A stretch of DNA of 64,000 nucleotides from Hirsutella rhossiliensis (GCF_020360975.1 NW_025408668.1:1178001-1242000); one strand, 5' to 3'; shown: positions 1 to 13,119, counted from the first letter of the stretch. Translations and numbers: made by a program. The notes: a model not told the origin generated them from the sequence alone.

Positions 1-1189
1 TATATATATAGCTAGCGCGCGCGTACTAGTAGTAGCTACCGCCGCGGTAGCGCTTAACCTAGTTAAAGTAGTTAAGCTCCTATAATATATAATATATATA
101 AAAGGCTAAGTAAGCGGTACTAGCCTATACTTAGCGCTTATATTATAGGAGGTTAGCGGAAAACGTTTATTATACTTGCTTAACTATAGACTTATAAGGG
201 TAGCGGAGATAGAGGTAGAAGCTAAAGGGCTAAGCGTTATAAGGGGTAGCGGGGATAGTATTATTACTTTAAAGGGCGATATAAGGGTAGCTAGTATAGT
301 AGAAGTAGTAGTAGCGGTAGTAGGCGTAGTAGTAAGGGCGCGGGTAGGAGCGGCGGTAGTAGTAGAGCTATCGTTAGCCGTAGCTAGTATAACGTTAATA
401 AATAACTTTATATACTCTAAGAAAAAAGAGGTAAGAGAGGGAGAGGTAGATATATCTATCGCAGAAGTTAGTATTATAAAATATAGCCTCTTACTTTATA
501 AGGTAAGGAACTTACTAGTTAGAGTTATTATTATTATTAAGGCTAATATTACTACTATAGCTATTACTATAAGTATATATTAATAGAGCGGCCTATATAG
601 CTAAGAATAAACTAACGCCTTAAGTAAAGCGGAACTTATTTATTACTACTATTACTATAGTTAAAGAAAGAAAAGAAAGAAAAGAAAAAAGAAAGAAGGG
701 ATACTACCTTATATACCCCTTAGTAAAGGAAGCTACTTAAAGCTAAGGGGATAGGTAACCTAAGGCTTACGTAGGTCTAGGTCGGCCGCCGGCTACCTAA
801 GGGGTATATATAATAGGTTACGCCCTTATTTAAATAGCTAGCTAGCTAATAAGTATAAAGCTAGGTTCTAGCTACTTAAGCTAATAAGCGCGGGGATAAT
901 AAGGCTAGTAAGGCTAGAACGATTAATAGGAAAGGGTAAGGTAGAGCTAGCGGTATAGGCTTAATTATATAAAAGCTATTAATAAGGTAGTACTACGCCG
1001 CGCTTAAGAAAGGGTATTATATAAAAGTCTTTAACTATTATAAGTTATAGGCTTAAGCTATAGCCTAAGCTATATAGTTATATATAAAGGGCTAGATCCT
1101 ATATATATATATATAGGCTAGCTATATATAAAAGAGCTTTATATAGCTTATTAATATTATCTTATAGATAGTACTTATATATATACCTT
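1..1189. other. RIP-mutated repeat DNA, unassigned
   Basis: No gene is supported here. CpA and TpG are almost absent while CpG is kept (GCGCGCG runs near 15-25), which is the RIP signature. Positions about 180-560 are a purine/GTA-rich low-complexity stretch that stays open by chance. The segment lies left of a recognisable Gypsy fragment that begins near 1190 but does not itself resemble the matching part of the better copy at 22.0-23.2 kb, so another insertion or junction probably lies near 1110-1190. Confidence 0.6.
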
Positions 1190-1834
1190 TACTTACTTTA
1201 TAATAATATTTAAATATTCTTAATAATACGTTTACTAGGTTTAATTTACTTATATAATACTTAATTATAAAGTTAAATAGTACTAAATATATATACTATC
1301 TTACTTAACTTTTATTTAAGGAGGTTTAGTATATAAACGTTTAAAGGTTATAGTAGTTTAATAATACTTTTACTTTATATACTACCTCTTTAATATAATA
1401 TCGCTAGTATTTAAATAACTTAATAATAGTAAATAGTTCTTAGTCTAAAATACTATATTTAAGTTTAGCTTTAATAAACTTCCTTAATTAAAATATAATT
1501 AAATAACAATGCTTTTTATTATTAAGTTAAAAAATAATCCTTACTATCGCGAATTATAATATATTTATTTCGATATAAATATATCTTTTTAGATCGTAAT
1601 ATTAAAGGAGTAAGGCTCTTTAAAGGTATCCTTAAGAGCTTAGAACGCTGCCCTTTTAATAAGGTTTAGCTCTATACTTCTTAGCTTATTCTTATTCTTA
1701 CTCCCCTTTAATAATATAGTTAAGGGCGCTATAACTCCTAAGTACCTATATATAAATCGTTAGTAAAAATTATAGAACCTAAGAAAGACCTAAATATTAT
1801 AATAGGTTATAGGTTAAAGCTATTAAGCTATTAC
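1190..1834 (-). mobile_element. Gypsy family A fragment (left piece of split host copy)
   Basis: This stretch is nearly colinear with 23.2-23.85 kb, which lies inside a recognisable minus-strand Gypsy element, and differs from it mostly by transitions. It ends at ATTAC (1830-1834). Beyond it an unrelated LTR begins, and the Gypsy sequence resumes after another ATTAC at 31697-31701. It is therefore read as one half of a Gypsy copy split by a Copia insertion. By its position relative to the RT and integrase of the better copy it should cover the RNase H region. No intact frame remains. The left boundary is approximate. Confidence 0.7.
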
Positions 1835-2311
1835 TCTTATAAAGAAAGATATAGGAAGTATATATAAAATATATAAAGGTAAAATTAAAAGTAAGGGGCT
1901 AAATAAGTAAGGTAGAGATATTTAATTTTTATAAGGGTAATAATTATAGTAAGGGAGTAATTATTATATTACCTTAATTATCCTTCTTTCCTTTATTTAA
2001 TACCCCTCTTTATACTTATTTAGTATTATAATTAATAAAGAAGATCTTACTTAAAGAAGCTATTAATATCCTTTTAACTACTAAGCTTTTTACTAGTTTT
2101 TCCCTTTCTTTCTAACTATTACTAGTATATCTGTTTTATCTCTTACTAACTTTATAAGAAGCTATTACTACTTTTACTTCCCCTCTTACCCTTACCTTTT
2201 TCTCTATACTTCCTTTTAGCTCCTTCCTTAAAACCTATTTTTTAGCTTCCTAGGTCCCTTATACTAAGGTATATCTCTAAGAACTATAAAATTAAGCTAT
2301 AATTCGCAATA
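1835..2311 (-). repeat. LTR of Copia X (left, 3' LTR)
   Basis: This 477-bp block matches 30959-31443 with mostly transition differences and a few small gaps. It abuts the TSD ATTAC on its left. On the minus strand it begins TATTGCGAA, against TATCGCGAA in the other copy; both could derive from a TG start by RIP. Confidence 0.75.
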
Positions 2312-4107
2312 TACCCCCTTAGCTATAGCTTACCCTTATAAAAAGGGTAAAGCTAAATAATTAAGCTAGTAAGTATATAGAGGAGGTCTTAGTCTATACT
2401 TATCTCTTACTTAAGAAATCTAGGTTTTAGCCTTAAGCTCTTTTAGACCTACTTTAGGAAAAGGGGCCTAAGGAGGAAATTAAGTCCTATAAAAAAGGGG
2501 GTCTTTTCTAAGGATAAGTCTTTAAAAAGGGGGACTTTAAGAAGAATAAGTCTTAATTAAGCTAGGGGCCCTCCTTTAAGATAAGTCCTAGTTCCTTTCT
2601 TTAGCTTTAGATATCTCCTTTCTCTTATATACTATTAGCTCTTTTTATAGACTCTTAAGGTAAGCTTTTAAGGATAGCTTCTCTTAAACGTCTTCTAGCT
2701 TAATTTACTATAAAAAGATAGCTAGCTTTTACTTTAGTAAGGGCTTTATAAAACTATTAGCTTTTATCGTTACTATTAAAACCTAATAAATAAAAATAAG
2801 TCCCTTTTAGACTTTTTAATATAACTAATACTAATAGATATTAATATACTATAATAAGGTTAATAGCTTATTATTTTCTTTTATAAGAATCTATATAGTC
2901 TATATATTATTATATTCTATAGCTAATAAGGTTAGAATTTATAGTTATAAAGATATTAGTAGCTAGCTAAGGAAAATCGCTTCTTTTAATACTTTTAAAA
3001 GAGTTAGAAGCTTTGCCTTTATACTTAAAGTTATAATAGTAGCTTACTTTAAAGCTTTCTAAGTAATAGTTCCTTTAAAAAGGGATATAATATACCCTTA
3101 TAAGCTCTTTCTATCTAAGGAATTATTTATAAAAGACGAATCGCTTAAATAAAGGAAGATTTTAGTAGCTATTTTCTTTCTTTCTTACCCTCTTAAGTAT
3201 AAACTATATAATCTTATTAAATAGAGATAAAGGATAGCTTAGTCTACTACTTCTTAGTACTTAAGGCTAGGGTTTTAATTATACCTAGCTAGCTAAGAGA
3301 CTATAAAAGAGATACCTAGTCTAGTAAAAATAGCTAAAAAAAAAAAAAAAGGTAAGGAGCTTACCTTTTATTAATATTAGTATTTCTCTTACTCCCTAGC
3401 TTAAATATACGGATTAGGTATAAGCTCTTTATTTAATATAAGCGTAGAGGGAAGCTTCTTATTAAGGGAATTAAGAAGGAATTTTTAAGCGACTTTATTA
3501 ATATAGGCGTCTTAGGTAAGCTAAATAGTCTATTAAAACCTATTTTAAAGGATTTAAATCCCTAGGAACTACTTTAGCTCCCTTAGCTTAGTTATCTTAT
3601 ACCTTTATTATAGGCCTTTTAGAGCCTCCTTAGTAGTTACTTCTTTTTCTTTTAAGTAAGCCTAAATAATATTATTAATATAAAATAAGACTATAATTTT
3701 ACCTTTCTATATTATATACGGTTCCTAAGGGACTTTCTTAAAGCCTAGGGCTTTAAGGGAACCTATTAAGTACTATTACTAAAGAAAGGGTAATCTTTAT
3801 AATCTATATAAAGCTTTCCTAAGCTATAAAATCTTTCTTAGCTATAAAAAGCTTAGTAAAAGGTATATATAAATAACTTCTTCTTTCTTAAGTAAGCGGT
3901 TAATAAAAGTATTAATAGTATCTATTTAATTAAGTTTAAGGTTAAATTCTACTACTATAGCTATAAGGGTCTAAAAAGATATCCCTATTAAAGTAGTTGC
4001 CTTAGTAAGTAGATCCCCTTTTTCTTACTAGTTCCTATAAATAGCTAGCTAGGCTTTATACTTTTAAAGGAAGCTATATTTATTAGTATTATAAATAAAG
4101 ACCTACT
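2312..4107 (-). pseudogene. Degenerate Copia X pol, 3' part (RT region)
   Basis: This is minus-strand internal sequence of Copia X. The clearest coding trace is the reverse-transcriptase motif at about 3667-3684, reading Tyr-Ile-Asn-Asn where functional Copia elements have Tyr-Val-Asp-Asp. GAC-to-AAT/AAC changes are what RIP produces. Further in the same frame comes a short charged stretch (AYLKEK) as expected downstream of YVDD. No open frame of useful length survives. The stretch is interrupted at 4108-4112 by insertion of another Copia and continues at 10163. Confidence 0.6.
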
Positions 4108-4112
4108 TATAG

Positions 4113-4680
4113 TCTTAAGGTATATAAGTAAAAGCGGAATTTTAAGAAATTAAGGAATTACGTAAGACTATATAATAGAGGGGAAGAAGGAGTATAAGGT
4201 AGGATTTTCAACGGAATTTATTAGTAGTGTATTAGTATATAGAAGAGGTGTTAAAGTTAATAATTCTCTATCTATTTACTAGCGGACATGCTGTCTTATA
4301 TAGACAATTATAGCTGAACGGAAGAACCTTTCGGGACTAGATTTAGGCTGCTATATAGCCCTAAGACTGGGAAATTCCGTGATATCTCGAGTAAATCTAG
4401 AAGTGTCTTAGTTCTACTAATATTCGTGTTTAGAGGAGGTTGGTCGTGCCGGTGTTCTTAAGAGGTCTTAGCTAGCATTCTAAGCTAGCTCTGTTCCTTC
4501 GATTCCCGATTATACGATAACCGACAACCCGTTTAATGCATAATAACATGCAAAAGAACGAGCAATTCTTGCTCTATAGGATGAGATTTTGTCTATAATT
4601 AATATACTACTTATTGGCTTATATAATCGGGAGAGTATATTATAGCTGCTTTATTTATAGTAGGAACACCGTTCCTTATA
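4113..4680 (-). repeat. Copia 2 LTR (left, 3' LTR)
   Basis: It is 568 bp, the same length as its partner at 9590-10157. It differs from the partner almost only by C-to-T and G-to-A changes and is the more A/T-converted of the two. The left edge abuts TSD TATAG. Confidence 0.95.
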
Positions 4681-5048
4681 GCCTCCTTAAAGAGTAGATT
4701 TATATACTCTTTACTAATTTATTTATAGTAGTATATATATAGGTAAAAACCTAATATAGGATAACTATTCTTATACCTTAATAGGATATAAAAACCTATT
4801 CTTTCTTAGGAAAAAAAAATCCTTAGGTATATACTAATAGAAAAACCTATGGTAGGAAAAATCTATAGTTATAATAATTATTTATAGGATAACCTTATAT
4901 AAGGTAAACCTATTATTACTAGGAAAATCTTAATAGATAAAAACCTAGTAAATATTTCTCTAGGAAACCTAAAAAGGAAAAACCTAGTAAGGGAAAGATA
5001 TAGAAAGTATAAGAAATATCTAAAAACCCCTTTTAATTGCTTAGGAAC

Positions 5049-5333
5049 TTATATTAAGGATAGACCGTTTCTAAATTTATAGAGTAATCTAGGTCTTAAT
5101 TCCTTTATAAAAATATTAGCTATATTATCTTTTAATTTAATATAAAAAACTCTAATTTCCCCTTCTCTTATACTAGTTCTAGTATAGTAATAGGCTAATC
5201 TTATATACTTAGACCTTTTATAAAATTCCGGATTTTCTGCTAATTTAATAGCAGTAGTATTATCCGTTAAAATAGGAGGTATAGTATTAGGAATCTTAAT
5301 AGATAGATCCTTAGTAATATTTTTAAAAAGCAT
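5049..5333 (-). pseudogene. Copia 2 RNase H fragment
   Basis: The 94-residue open stretch reads like the end of Copia pol: LTDNTTAIKLAENP, then KRSKYIRLAYYYTR, then IREGEIRVFY and DNIANIFIKEL. These match the conserved Copia RNase H pattern (DNxxAIxLAxNP, RSKHIxxxYHxxR, TADxxTKxL), with several positions changed as RIP would do, such as His to Tyr. It forms the C-terminal end of the polyprotein, just inside the left LTR. It is not a functional gene by itself. Confidence 0.9.
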
Positions 5334-7303
5334 ATTTAAATAAATAGCTTCTTTATTTACCTCCCTAAGGCTAATATACTCTGCTTCGTAGGTAGAAAGG
5401 GCAACGGCTTTCTACTTAGAGCAAGCCTAGCTTATTATATTATTATATATATAAAAATAGTAACCGGAAAAAGATTTTCCGTCCGTTAAATCCGACGCCT
5501 AGCTAGAGTCGGTAAAACCCTTTATATATAGATAGGTAAAAGGGATATTATAATTATATTTAATCTTTAGGCTAGGGAATTTATTTAAATATTTCTAAAT
5601 TATATTTAAAGCCTTAAAATACGTCTAGTCGGGCTTAGCCGCGAATCTAGCGCAGGAAATTATAGAATATAGGATATCTAGCCTAGTAAATAAGGCTAAG
5701 TATAATAGAGATCCTATTTCTTTCTAAAATTATAATATATCTTCCTTAGAAGGTAATTCCTTTGCTTTTATAAGCTTAAAGCCTACTATAGCGGGTAAAT
5801 TCGAAGTTCCTAAACCTTCTTTATTAAATTCCTTTAATTTATTTAAGGTATAATTTTCTTAGGATATATATAGCTCTTTATTTTCTCGGTTTATTCTAAT
5901 ATTTAGACCTAAGAAGTCTTTTATATCTCCTAAGATAGTAAAATCTAGGAATTTAAATAATTCTTTAAATAATCTTTCTTCTATTATAGATTTAGAGGGC
6001 CCTACTATAAGAAAGTCGTCGACGTAAATTACTAAGGCTATACTATAGTCCTTATTTATAAATACTCCTTTGTCTATTAAAAGAGGAAGAAATCCGAGAT
6101 TATTTAGTATAATTTTTAAATGATTATACTAGAGCTTAGGACTTTGTTTTAGGCTATATAATACTTTCTTTAGCTTTGCTTTAATTTAACCGGTTTTATA
6201 TAGGTCTAGGAATTTAGTTAATTTAATTCCTTTAGCTCTATAAGCTAATCTATATTTTAAATAATATTCTTTAAGAGCGTATTCTTCGTAGCCTATAGGA
6301 AGATCGATATATACTTCGCTATCTATATCGGTATATATAAAGGCATTTGTTATATCTATCTATAAAGCTTCGAATTCGTAGATAATAGCTAAAATAAGTA
6401 GAATTCTAATAGATTTAGGTCTAGCTATAGTCGAGAAGGTATCTAGGAAATCTAAGCTATAGATCTGCTTAAATCCTATATTACGAAACAGGCTTTATAT
6501 TTTATTATATTATTTTAACTATCCTTCTTAATAGTATAGACCTAGCGGCCTCCTATAGCCTCCCTATCCTTAGGGAGGTAGGAAAATTCCTAAGTTTTAT
6601 ATTTAATTAGCTAGATAATTTCCTTAATTATAGTATCTTTCTAAAATACTATTTTAGGGCTATTTATTGCCTATTTATAGGTCTTTAGAATTTTTAGATC
6701 CTAATTTTCTATACTAGCTAGAATTAACTCTATAAAATCGCAGTTTAGAAATAAATTAACGTTAGGGTATTCGATATAGTTAGAATTAAACCCTTCTAGC
6801 TTCTTAGGTAATTCTACTACTATTTTACTAGTAGTAGGAATAGGATCGTTATTTAGAGACTCTTCTTCTATAGAAGGCGAGGGACTTTTATCTCTAGGTT
6901 CTTTAGTAGCTTCCTCTATAGGGATATAGCTTTCTAGCTTATCTTTATTCGGAATAGAATTAAAATCAAAGGTATTATTACTACTAGAGATTTCTAGATT
7001 TTTTATAAATTTATTTTCTAGTATAGTAATATCTCTAGAGATAGTAATCTTTCTCTTAGAAAAATCCTAGATTTTATATGCATTTTCTAAATAGCCTACT
7101 ATTACTCTCTTAAAAGCTCTATTATCTAGCTTATCTTTAAGGTCTTTATTCTTATAATATATAAGGCTTCTAAAGGTCTTAATTTTATTTAAGGTCTCGA
7201 AGGGTAGTATTATATTATCCCTCTTTTCTATAGGACTTTTAAATCCTATCGCAGAATGCGGTAATCTATTATATAAATAGGTAGCTGTTAAAACAGCTTC
7301 TCC

Positions 7304-7654
7304 CTATAGATATTTAGGAAGCCTAGTAGTAAATAAAAGAGCTCGTACTTTTTCTAATATAGTACGATTTATTCTTTCTATTCTACCGTTAGATTCTAGC
7401 GTCCTAGGAGGACTAGAATTAAAGGTAATTCCTTCTTTTTTATAATAGAGCTTTATTTTATATATAAATTCTTTAGTATTATTAGAAAATGCTTCTCTAA
7501 TCCTAGTATTTTTAAGATTATTTTCTACCCTATTTTTAAATTCTAGGAACCTATCTAGAGCTTCTCCCTTTTTTCGAAGAAGGTATATTTCTAGATATCG
7601 GGTTCCTACGTCTAGGAAAGAGATATAATAGTAATATTTATTATAAGTAGGCAC
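7304..7654 (-). pseudogene. Copia 2 integrase core fragment
   Basis: The 116-residue open stretch carries the integrase core. SFLDVGTRYLEIYLL corresponds to the motif around the first catalytic Asp, the second Asp region reads AFSNNTKEF (Asp to Asn, a RIP-type change), and the catalytic Glu region is SNGRIERINRTILEK. In life this domain would join the cDNA to the host chromosome. The Asp-to-Asn change and flanking stops make it inactive. Confidence 0.9.
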
Positions 7655-8188
7655 TTTAATTAGCCCCTAAATATCTAATACTATTTTTTCTAAATAAGAA
7701 TAAGACTTATACGAAGGTTATTTATTAACCTTATTCGTTGCTTTAGCTCTAATATATATTTCGCATTGCCTTATTTTATTTTCCTCTTCTAGAGGCATTT
7801 TTATATCCTTATTATATCTTTTTAATATTTCTAAAATAGCCCTACTATTTATATACCCTAAGCGTAAGTGCTAAGTATAAAAATCTATATCCTTTGCTTT
7901 TAAAGACGTAATAAGGATTAATTGGCTTTCTAATAAAGGTTCTATAGGAATATAATATAATTTATTTCTAAGAAATCCTTTAGTAAGGACCTTAGCCTTA
8001 TTATCTAATAAAAGGACTTTATTTCCTCCTATTAAGGCATAGGTATTATTAAAATAAGATTAGGATAGTATATTTACCCCTAATTTAGGTATATAAAAGC
8101 AGTCTCGAAGGATATACCTTTTTCTACTATACGGGAACTTAAATACTAAGTCCCCCTTTCCTTTTACTAATATAAAGGAAGCTTTTCC

Positions 8189-8455
8189 CTAGCAAACTTT
8201 AGACTTAATTTCTTTATAGTTAATAAGGAAATTCTTATTAGATACTATATACCTAGTAGCTCCGGTATTATATATAAAATCAAAGATCCTTTTATTCTTA
8301 TAACTAGGAAATCCTCCTTCTCTTACCTTTAAGACTAATTCCTTTATTCTAGGAATCGAGGCTTTTAGAGGTCCTAAAAGAGAGTCTTTATTAGCTTCTA
8401 CTATAGGGGTATTTATAGAGGTTAAAATTACCTCTAAATCCTTAGACGTTTGCAT
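8189..8455 (-). pseudogene. Copia 2 protease / GAG-pre-integrase fragment
   Basis: The 88-residue open stretch contains FIYNTGATRYIVSN, the RIPed form of the Copia aspartic protease motif (usually DSGAT, here NTGAT). Loss of the catalytic Asp means no activity. Upstream on the same strand (about 8725-8790) a knuckle reads YKEYKKPGHFIVNY, with all three Cys of a CCHC motif turned to Tyr. Confidence 0.85.
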
Positions 8456-9589
8456 AGGGGTCGGAGCCCTAGAAAGGTCTATAAGGTCGATATCTAGGTC
8501 TATATTTTCTTGCGAAGCTATATTTAAGACCTTATTACTATCTTCCGAATCGGACTCTAGCTCGGTAATTCGAGCCTTCCTTCTTTTATTAGTAGTAGAA
8601 ATACTACTAAAAGGGGATTTCTTCCTAGAAGAAGAAGAAGAAGATTTTCTCTTCTTAGAAATTTAAGTCCTATCGTCCCTTTTTCCTTTATTTAATACCT
8701 AATAAGCGGGAGCCTTATTCAGGTATAATTTATAGTAATTTACTATAAAGTGCCCTGGTTTTTTATATTCCTTATAATAAGGAGTATCCGTAGAATTTCT
8801 ACGGGATTTCTAAGGCTTCCTTTATATTAGGAAGGTTTTCTCCGAAGATTCGTCTATATCCTCTATTCTTCTAGCTTCGTCTAAAAGACTAGCTATAAGG
8901 GTTTCGAGGGTAAACGCCGTAGAATTATACCTAAGGCTCTACGTAATATTTATAATATAGCTTCTAAATTCCTTATTAAGGCAATTAAGAATCCATGCTA
9001 TAAGAATAACTTCTAGAATTTCTATATTACGGGATTTTAAATCCTCGTAGATTTCCTTTACCTTATAAAGGTATTTCTCTAAATTAGAGTCCGAGGGACT
9101 AAGATTAAAGAGCTGCTTAATAAGCAGATAATTCGACGAAAAGTTCGACGGATTATATAGCTTTTTAAGCTCATCCCACGCTTCTTTAGCATTTTTTAGA
9201 TACCGAATTTATATTAAGGGACTATCTTCGACTTAAAGGAATATTATAGATAAAGCCTCCGTAGTCTATATATAATTTACTTACTCTAGAGCAGTAATAA
9301 GCTTTTCTTTTATAAGGATAGCTTCTATCCTCGTAGTCTATAAGGTATAATTTAAATTTCCCTTAAGTCTAGTAAATTTATATTCTTTCTATCTACCTAT
9401 TTTATATAAATTCGGTATTATTTCGTTCGTAGGGATCGAGAAGTCTAGACGGGAGTTTAAGAGCGTAGGAAGGTAAAAGAAGTTAGGGGGAATTTCGAAA
9501 GGAATTTTAATTGAATATTTCGACGAGGAATTTTAAAGGTATAAGTAGTTAATTTCCCGGCTTAAAAGGAGTAAGCCGGGCTTATAACC

Positions 9590-10157
9590 TCTTAAGGTAT
9601 ATGAGTAAAAGCGGAATTTTAGGAAATCAAGGAATCACGTAAGACTACGTGATAGAGGGGAAGAAGGAGTATAAGGTAGGATTTTCAACGGAATTTATTG
9701 GTAGTATATTGGTGTGTAGAAGAGGTGTTGAAGTTAATGATTCTCTATCTATCTACTAGCGGACATGCTGTCTTATATAGACAATTGTAGCTGAACGGAA
9801 GAACCTCTCGGGACCAGATTTAGGCTGCCGTATAGCCCTAAGACTAGGGAATTCCGTGATATCTCGAGTGAATCTAGAAGTGTCTTGGTTCCACTGATAT
9901 TCGTGTTTAGAGGAGGTTGGTCGTGCCGGTGTTCTTAAGAGGTCTTAGCTAGCATTCTAAGCTAGCTCTGTTCCTTCGATTCCCGATTGTACGATAACCG
10001 GCAACCCGTTTAATGCATAATGACATGCAAAATGACGAGCAATTCTTGCTCTATAGGATGAGATTTTGTCTATAATTAATATACTACTTATTGGCTTATA
10101 TAATCGGGAGAGTATATTATAGCTGCTTTATTTATAGTAGGAACACCGTTCCTTATA
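9590..10157 (-). repeat. Copia 2 LTR (right, 5' LTR)
   Basis: This 568-bp partner of 4113-4680 keeps more CpA/TpG, so it was hit less by RIP. It ends at TSD TATAG (10158-10162). Confidence 0.95.
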
Positions 10158-10162
10158 TATAG

Positions 10163-10380
10163 CTAAGGACTTATTTTCCTCTTACTTTTTCCTTAAGGGC
10201 CTTTTTAAAAGACCCTATCTCTTTATATAAAGCTAGGTAGTCTTTCTAAGCTTAGAAAAACTAGTCTTTAAAGGGGTGTTTTTCTAGCTACTTTTAATTT
10301 ACTAGTAGGTCTAAGAGGTCTCTTTTATATACCTTTCTTAGTAATAAAGGCTTAAAAAGCTAGCTTACTATAAATACTCT
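10163..10380 (-). other. Short internal segment of Copia X between two insertions
   Basis: The 218 bp between the right TSD of Copia 2 and the left TSD of Gypsy A1 (ACTCT, 10376-10380) are assigned to Copia X by position. No motif is readable. Confidence 0.5.
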
Positions 10381-10637
10381 TATAAAGGAATATATATTAT
10401 AGTATAATTAGTTAGGTAGTAGAGATAGCTAGAGGTACTATACTATATATATTATATTCTCCTTATTATAAGACTAAAGTTTATAAAAAGATAGATTTCT
10501 TTTTTTTTATTAAAGTAGTAAGTAGTCTATAATATATAAGTAAGGTAAGTACGATTCCCTATTAATACCCTATTAATATATTAGTATTATATACCTAAGT
10601 ACTTTATTAGCCTATACCTCTTAATAGCGCTCTTATA
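10381..10637 (-). repeat. Gypsy A LTR (left, 3' LTR of A1)
   Basis: This 257-bp block recurs at 26483-27576 (interrupted) and 34338-34594. It begins TATAAAGGAATATATATTA and ends GCTCTTATA on the plus strand. Confidence 0.85.
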
Positions 10638-13114
10638 ATTATCTCTCTTTTTATATAAATATCTTAACTATATCTTTAATATATATTACTTTCGCTATAC
10701 TATATATATTTAGTTAAAAAGAAAGGTAGTTTTAATTATATATCGCGTATATACGCTTATATAAGTATATATTAGTCTATTCTTTATAATATTAATAGTT
10801 ATTATATTAATAGTTACTACTAAGTAACTATTATAGTATCGCTTATATATCGGCCGCGTAACTATAATATAAAGAGTATTATAAGAATATACCCTTATAT
10901 TCCTATTTTACTATTATAAAGAAATAATAAGCATAGGGAGGCTCTATAAAATAAGCTAGTAAAAAGAGGTTCTATAATATAGTCTAAGGGAATAACCCTT
11001 AAAGATAAAGACCTTTACTAGATATCTATACCTTCCTCTAGGGAAAGCGGGTTAGGATAAGCCTATCCTTATAAACAAAAATATACATAAAATGCATAAG
11101 TTAATTACGAGCAGAACGAATGCCCTATTGCCTATTTTGGCCTAGTAGTTCCGAAGATATCCGCGATACGAGATTAGGTAGGGCATAGAATATTCTAGTT
11201 AAATCCACTACTTATACTAGAACCTATAGTCTTACGTTAACCATCACGCTATAATTAGACCACCTACTAAGTTAGGAAGATATACTATAGATAGAGCTTT
11301 TTAAGCACTATAGAATATGCTAGAAAGCTAACTAATTAGTCTACTAGTAAGCGAGCAATAGTCTATAAAAGATAAAGGATCTCCCTAGGAGTAGTAGATA
11401 AAATAAGTAAGTTTATAAGCATCCTTTATAACGCTATTCTTTTAATATATTATTTAGCCCCTTATATACTTATTATAAATTCCGGACGAAATCCTACCTT
11501 ATACTCCTTTAACTAATCTTTCTACTTACGTTATCGATTACCCGATTCTACGCTTATTACTTATACCTTCTTATAAGTATATATATATATCTCTTACTTC
11601 TTTTCTTTTCTTTTCTTCTTTAACTTTTTTACTTATAATTACTATAGAGTTTTATACTTTTTTTTATTAATCCCTTATACCTTTTTATATAACTTTTTAT
11701 TAACGATTTATTAATAATAATACCTTTTATACTAAAGAAGATAAAGAACTATAACGCCGATTTCCTATATTATATATAAGAGTAGGTAGCGGTAGGTTCG
11801 CCTTTAAATTATAAGCGATTAGCTTAAAAGTCTCGCGGTAATACTAGTTCCCCCTTAATAAAGAAAGCTAAGAAAAGTATAAGGGAATCTTAGTCCTAAG
11901 AGACTTTTAGTCTAGGACTTATTATTAATAAGGGTTATACCCTTATTACCTTATTAAATACCTTAACTTTAACTATTAATAAGCTTACCTTTATAGGCTA
12001 AGAAACTTATAAGTCTATTACCCTTATTAGCGATACTAATACTAGTAAGAAGATTATACTTAAGTGCTCTTAAGTAAGTGCTAATAACCTAGCTACTTTA
12101 CTTTAATAAGGCGGCTTTAGCTAGTAAGAGATTATTACCTAGGCCGCTCTTTAAAATAAGTAGGCCGATATTAATAATAAGGCCTAGCTAAATAAGAGCT
12201 AAGATAATCTTAATACCTAGCTAAATAAGGGCTAAGATAATAATAATAGTAATAATAAAGATAGCCGCGATTTAACTCCTCCTATTAATAAACCTAAGAA
12301 CGGCGGCGCTAAAGATAAGGGTACTTAAGCGGCGGTATAAGGCGGTCGCGCTCTTATAAAGAAGCGTACTTAATTTAAGGCTAAAGCCTACTTAGTTAAA
12401 GCTTAAGGGGTTATCTTTTATAAGCTTTAATATATATATTATTTTAAGATAGTTATTAAGGAGTATAATATAACTAAGCTTAAGCTTATTAAGGTGCTCT
12501 TAATTAGCTATATTTTCTTAAGGGTTTCCTTAACGCGCTATAAGTAGTACTATAGATATACCGCGACTTATAAATAAGTAAGTTTCCCTTTAACTTTAAA
12601 TATTATAATTAATAAGCTAATCTTTCTTAAGGCCCTTACTCTTATATTTAATAACTAAGCTAATATAGTTGTTATTATTAAGTACTTATATAAGCTTAAT
12701 AAGCTAAAGACCGGTAATAAAAATACTAAGGATAATAGCTTAAATATAAATATACTTATTTTTAAGGAGGCTAATTAGCGCTATCTTACTATTATAGTAT
12801 AGTATTTAGCTAAGGCTTTTAACGCTATTAATATAGCCTATTATAAGTCCTTTAAGACTATAAGTATATAAAAGTCTACTATTATAAGTTTTATTTAACC
12901 TATTTATTAGTAACCGCCTAATAATATACTAGGTTAAGCGTACTAACTACTATATACTAATTAATAAGCGCTATAAGCTTATTATTTACCTTAACCCTAC
13001 GCCCTTATTTAATATCGCTTATATAAGCTTAGAGTACTAAGCCTAAGAATCCTAGTTAAAACTCCGCTTTATTAATAGCAATATAAGCTATACTTCTTAA
13101 TAATATACCTTACT
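10638..13114. other. RIPed repeat DNA inside Gypsy A1, unassigned
   Basis: No gene is supported. By position this is the 3' end of A1 or a further nested element. The segment 11070-11345 is visibly less mutated than its surroundings and keeps CpA/TpG. The part at 11.7-13.1 kb is stop-rich and has no motif I can name. Confidence 0.4.
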
Positions 13115-13119
13115 ACTTA

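Larger units (their letters stand above)
4113..10157 (-). mobile_element. RIPed Copia element 2, structurally complete
   Basis: The element has two LTRs of exactly 568 bp (4113-4680 and 9590-10157) and TSD TATAG at 4108-4112 and 10158-10162. The minus strand reads PBS-like GGTTATAAGCCCGG immediately inside the right LTR. Readable minus-strand domains in order are a damaged gag zinc knuckle (about 8725-8790), protease/pre-integrase (8189-8455), integrase (7304-7654), RT with intact YVDD (6015-6026) and RNase H (5049-5333). The order PR-IN-RT-RH is diagnostic of Copia. Stops between domains come from RIP. It is the best preserved of the RIPed elements. Confidence 0.93.

Noticed and set aside
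176..583. 135-residue open frame on the plus strand
   Set aside because: It lies in RIPed low-complexity GTA-rich DNA, has a Val/Ile/Ala-biased composition and no domain; it is open because such DNA lacks some stop contexts.
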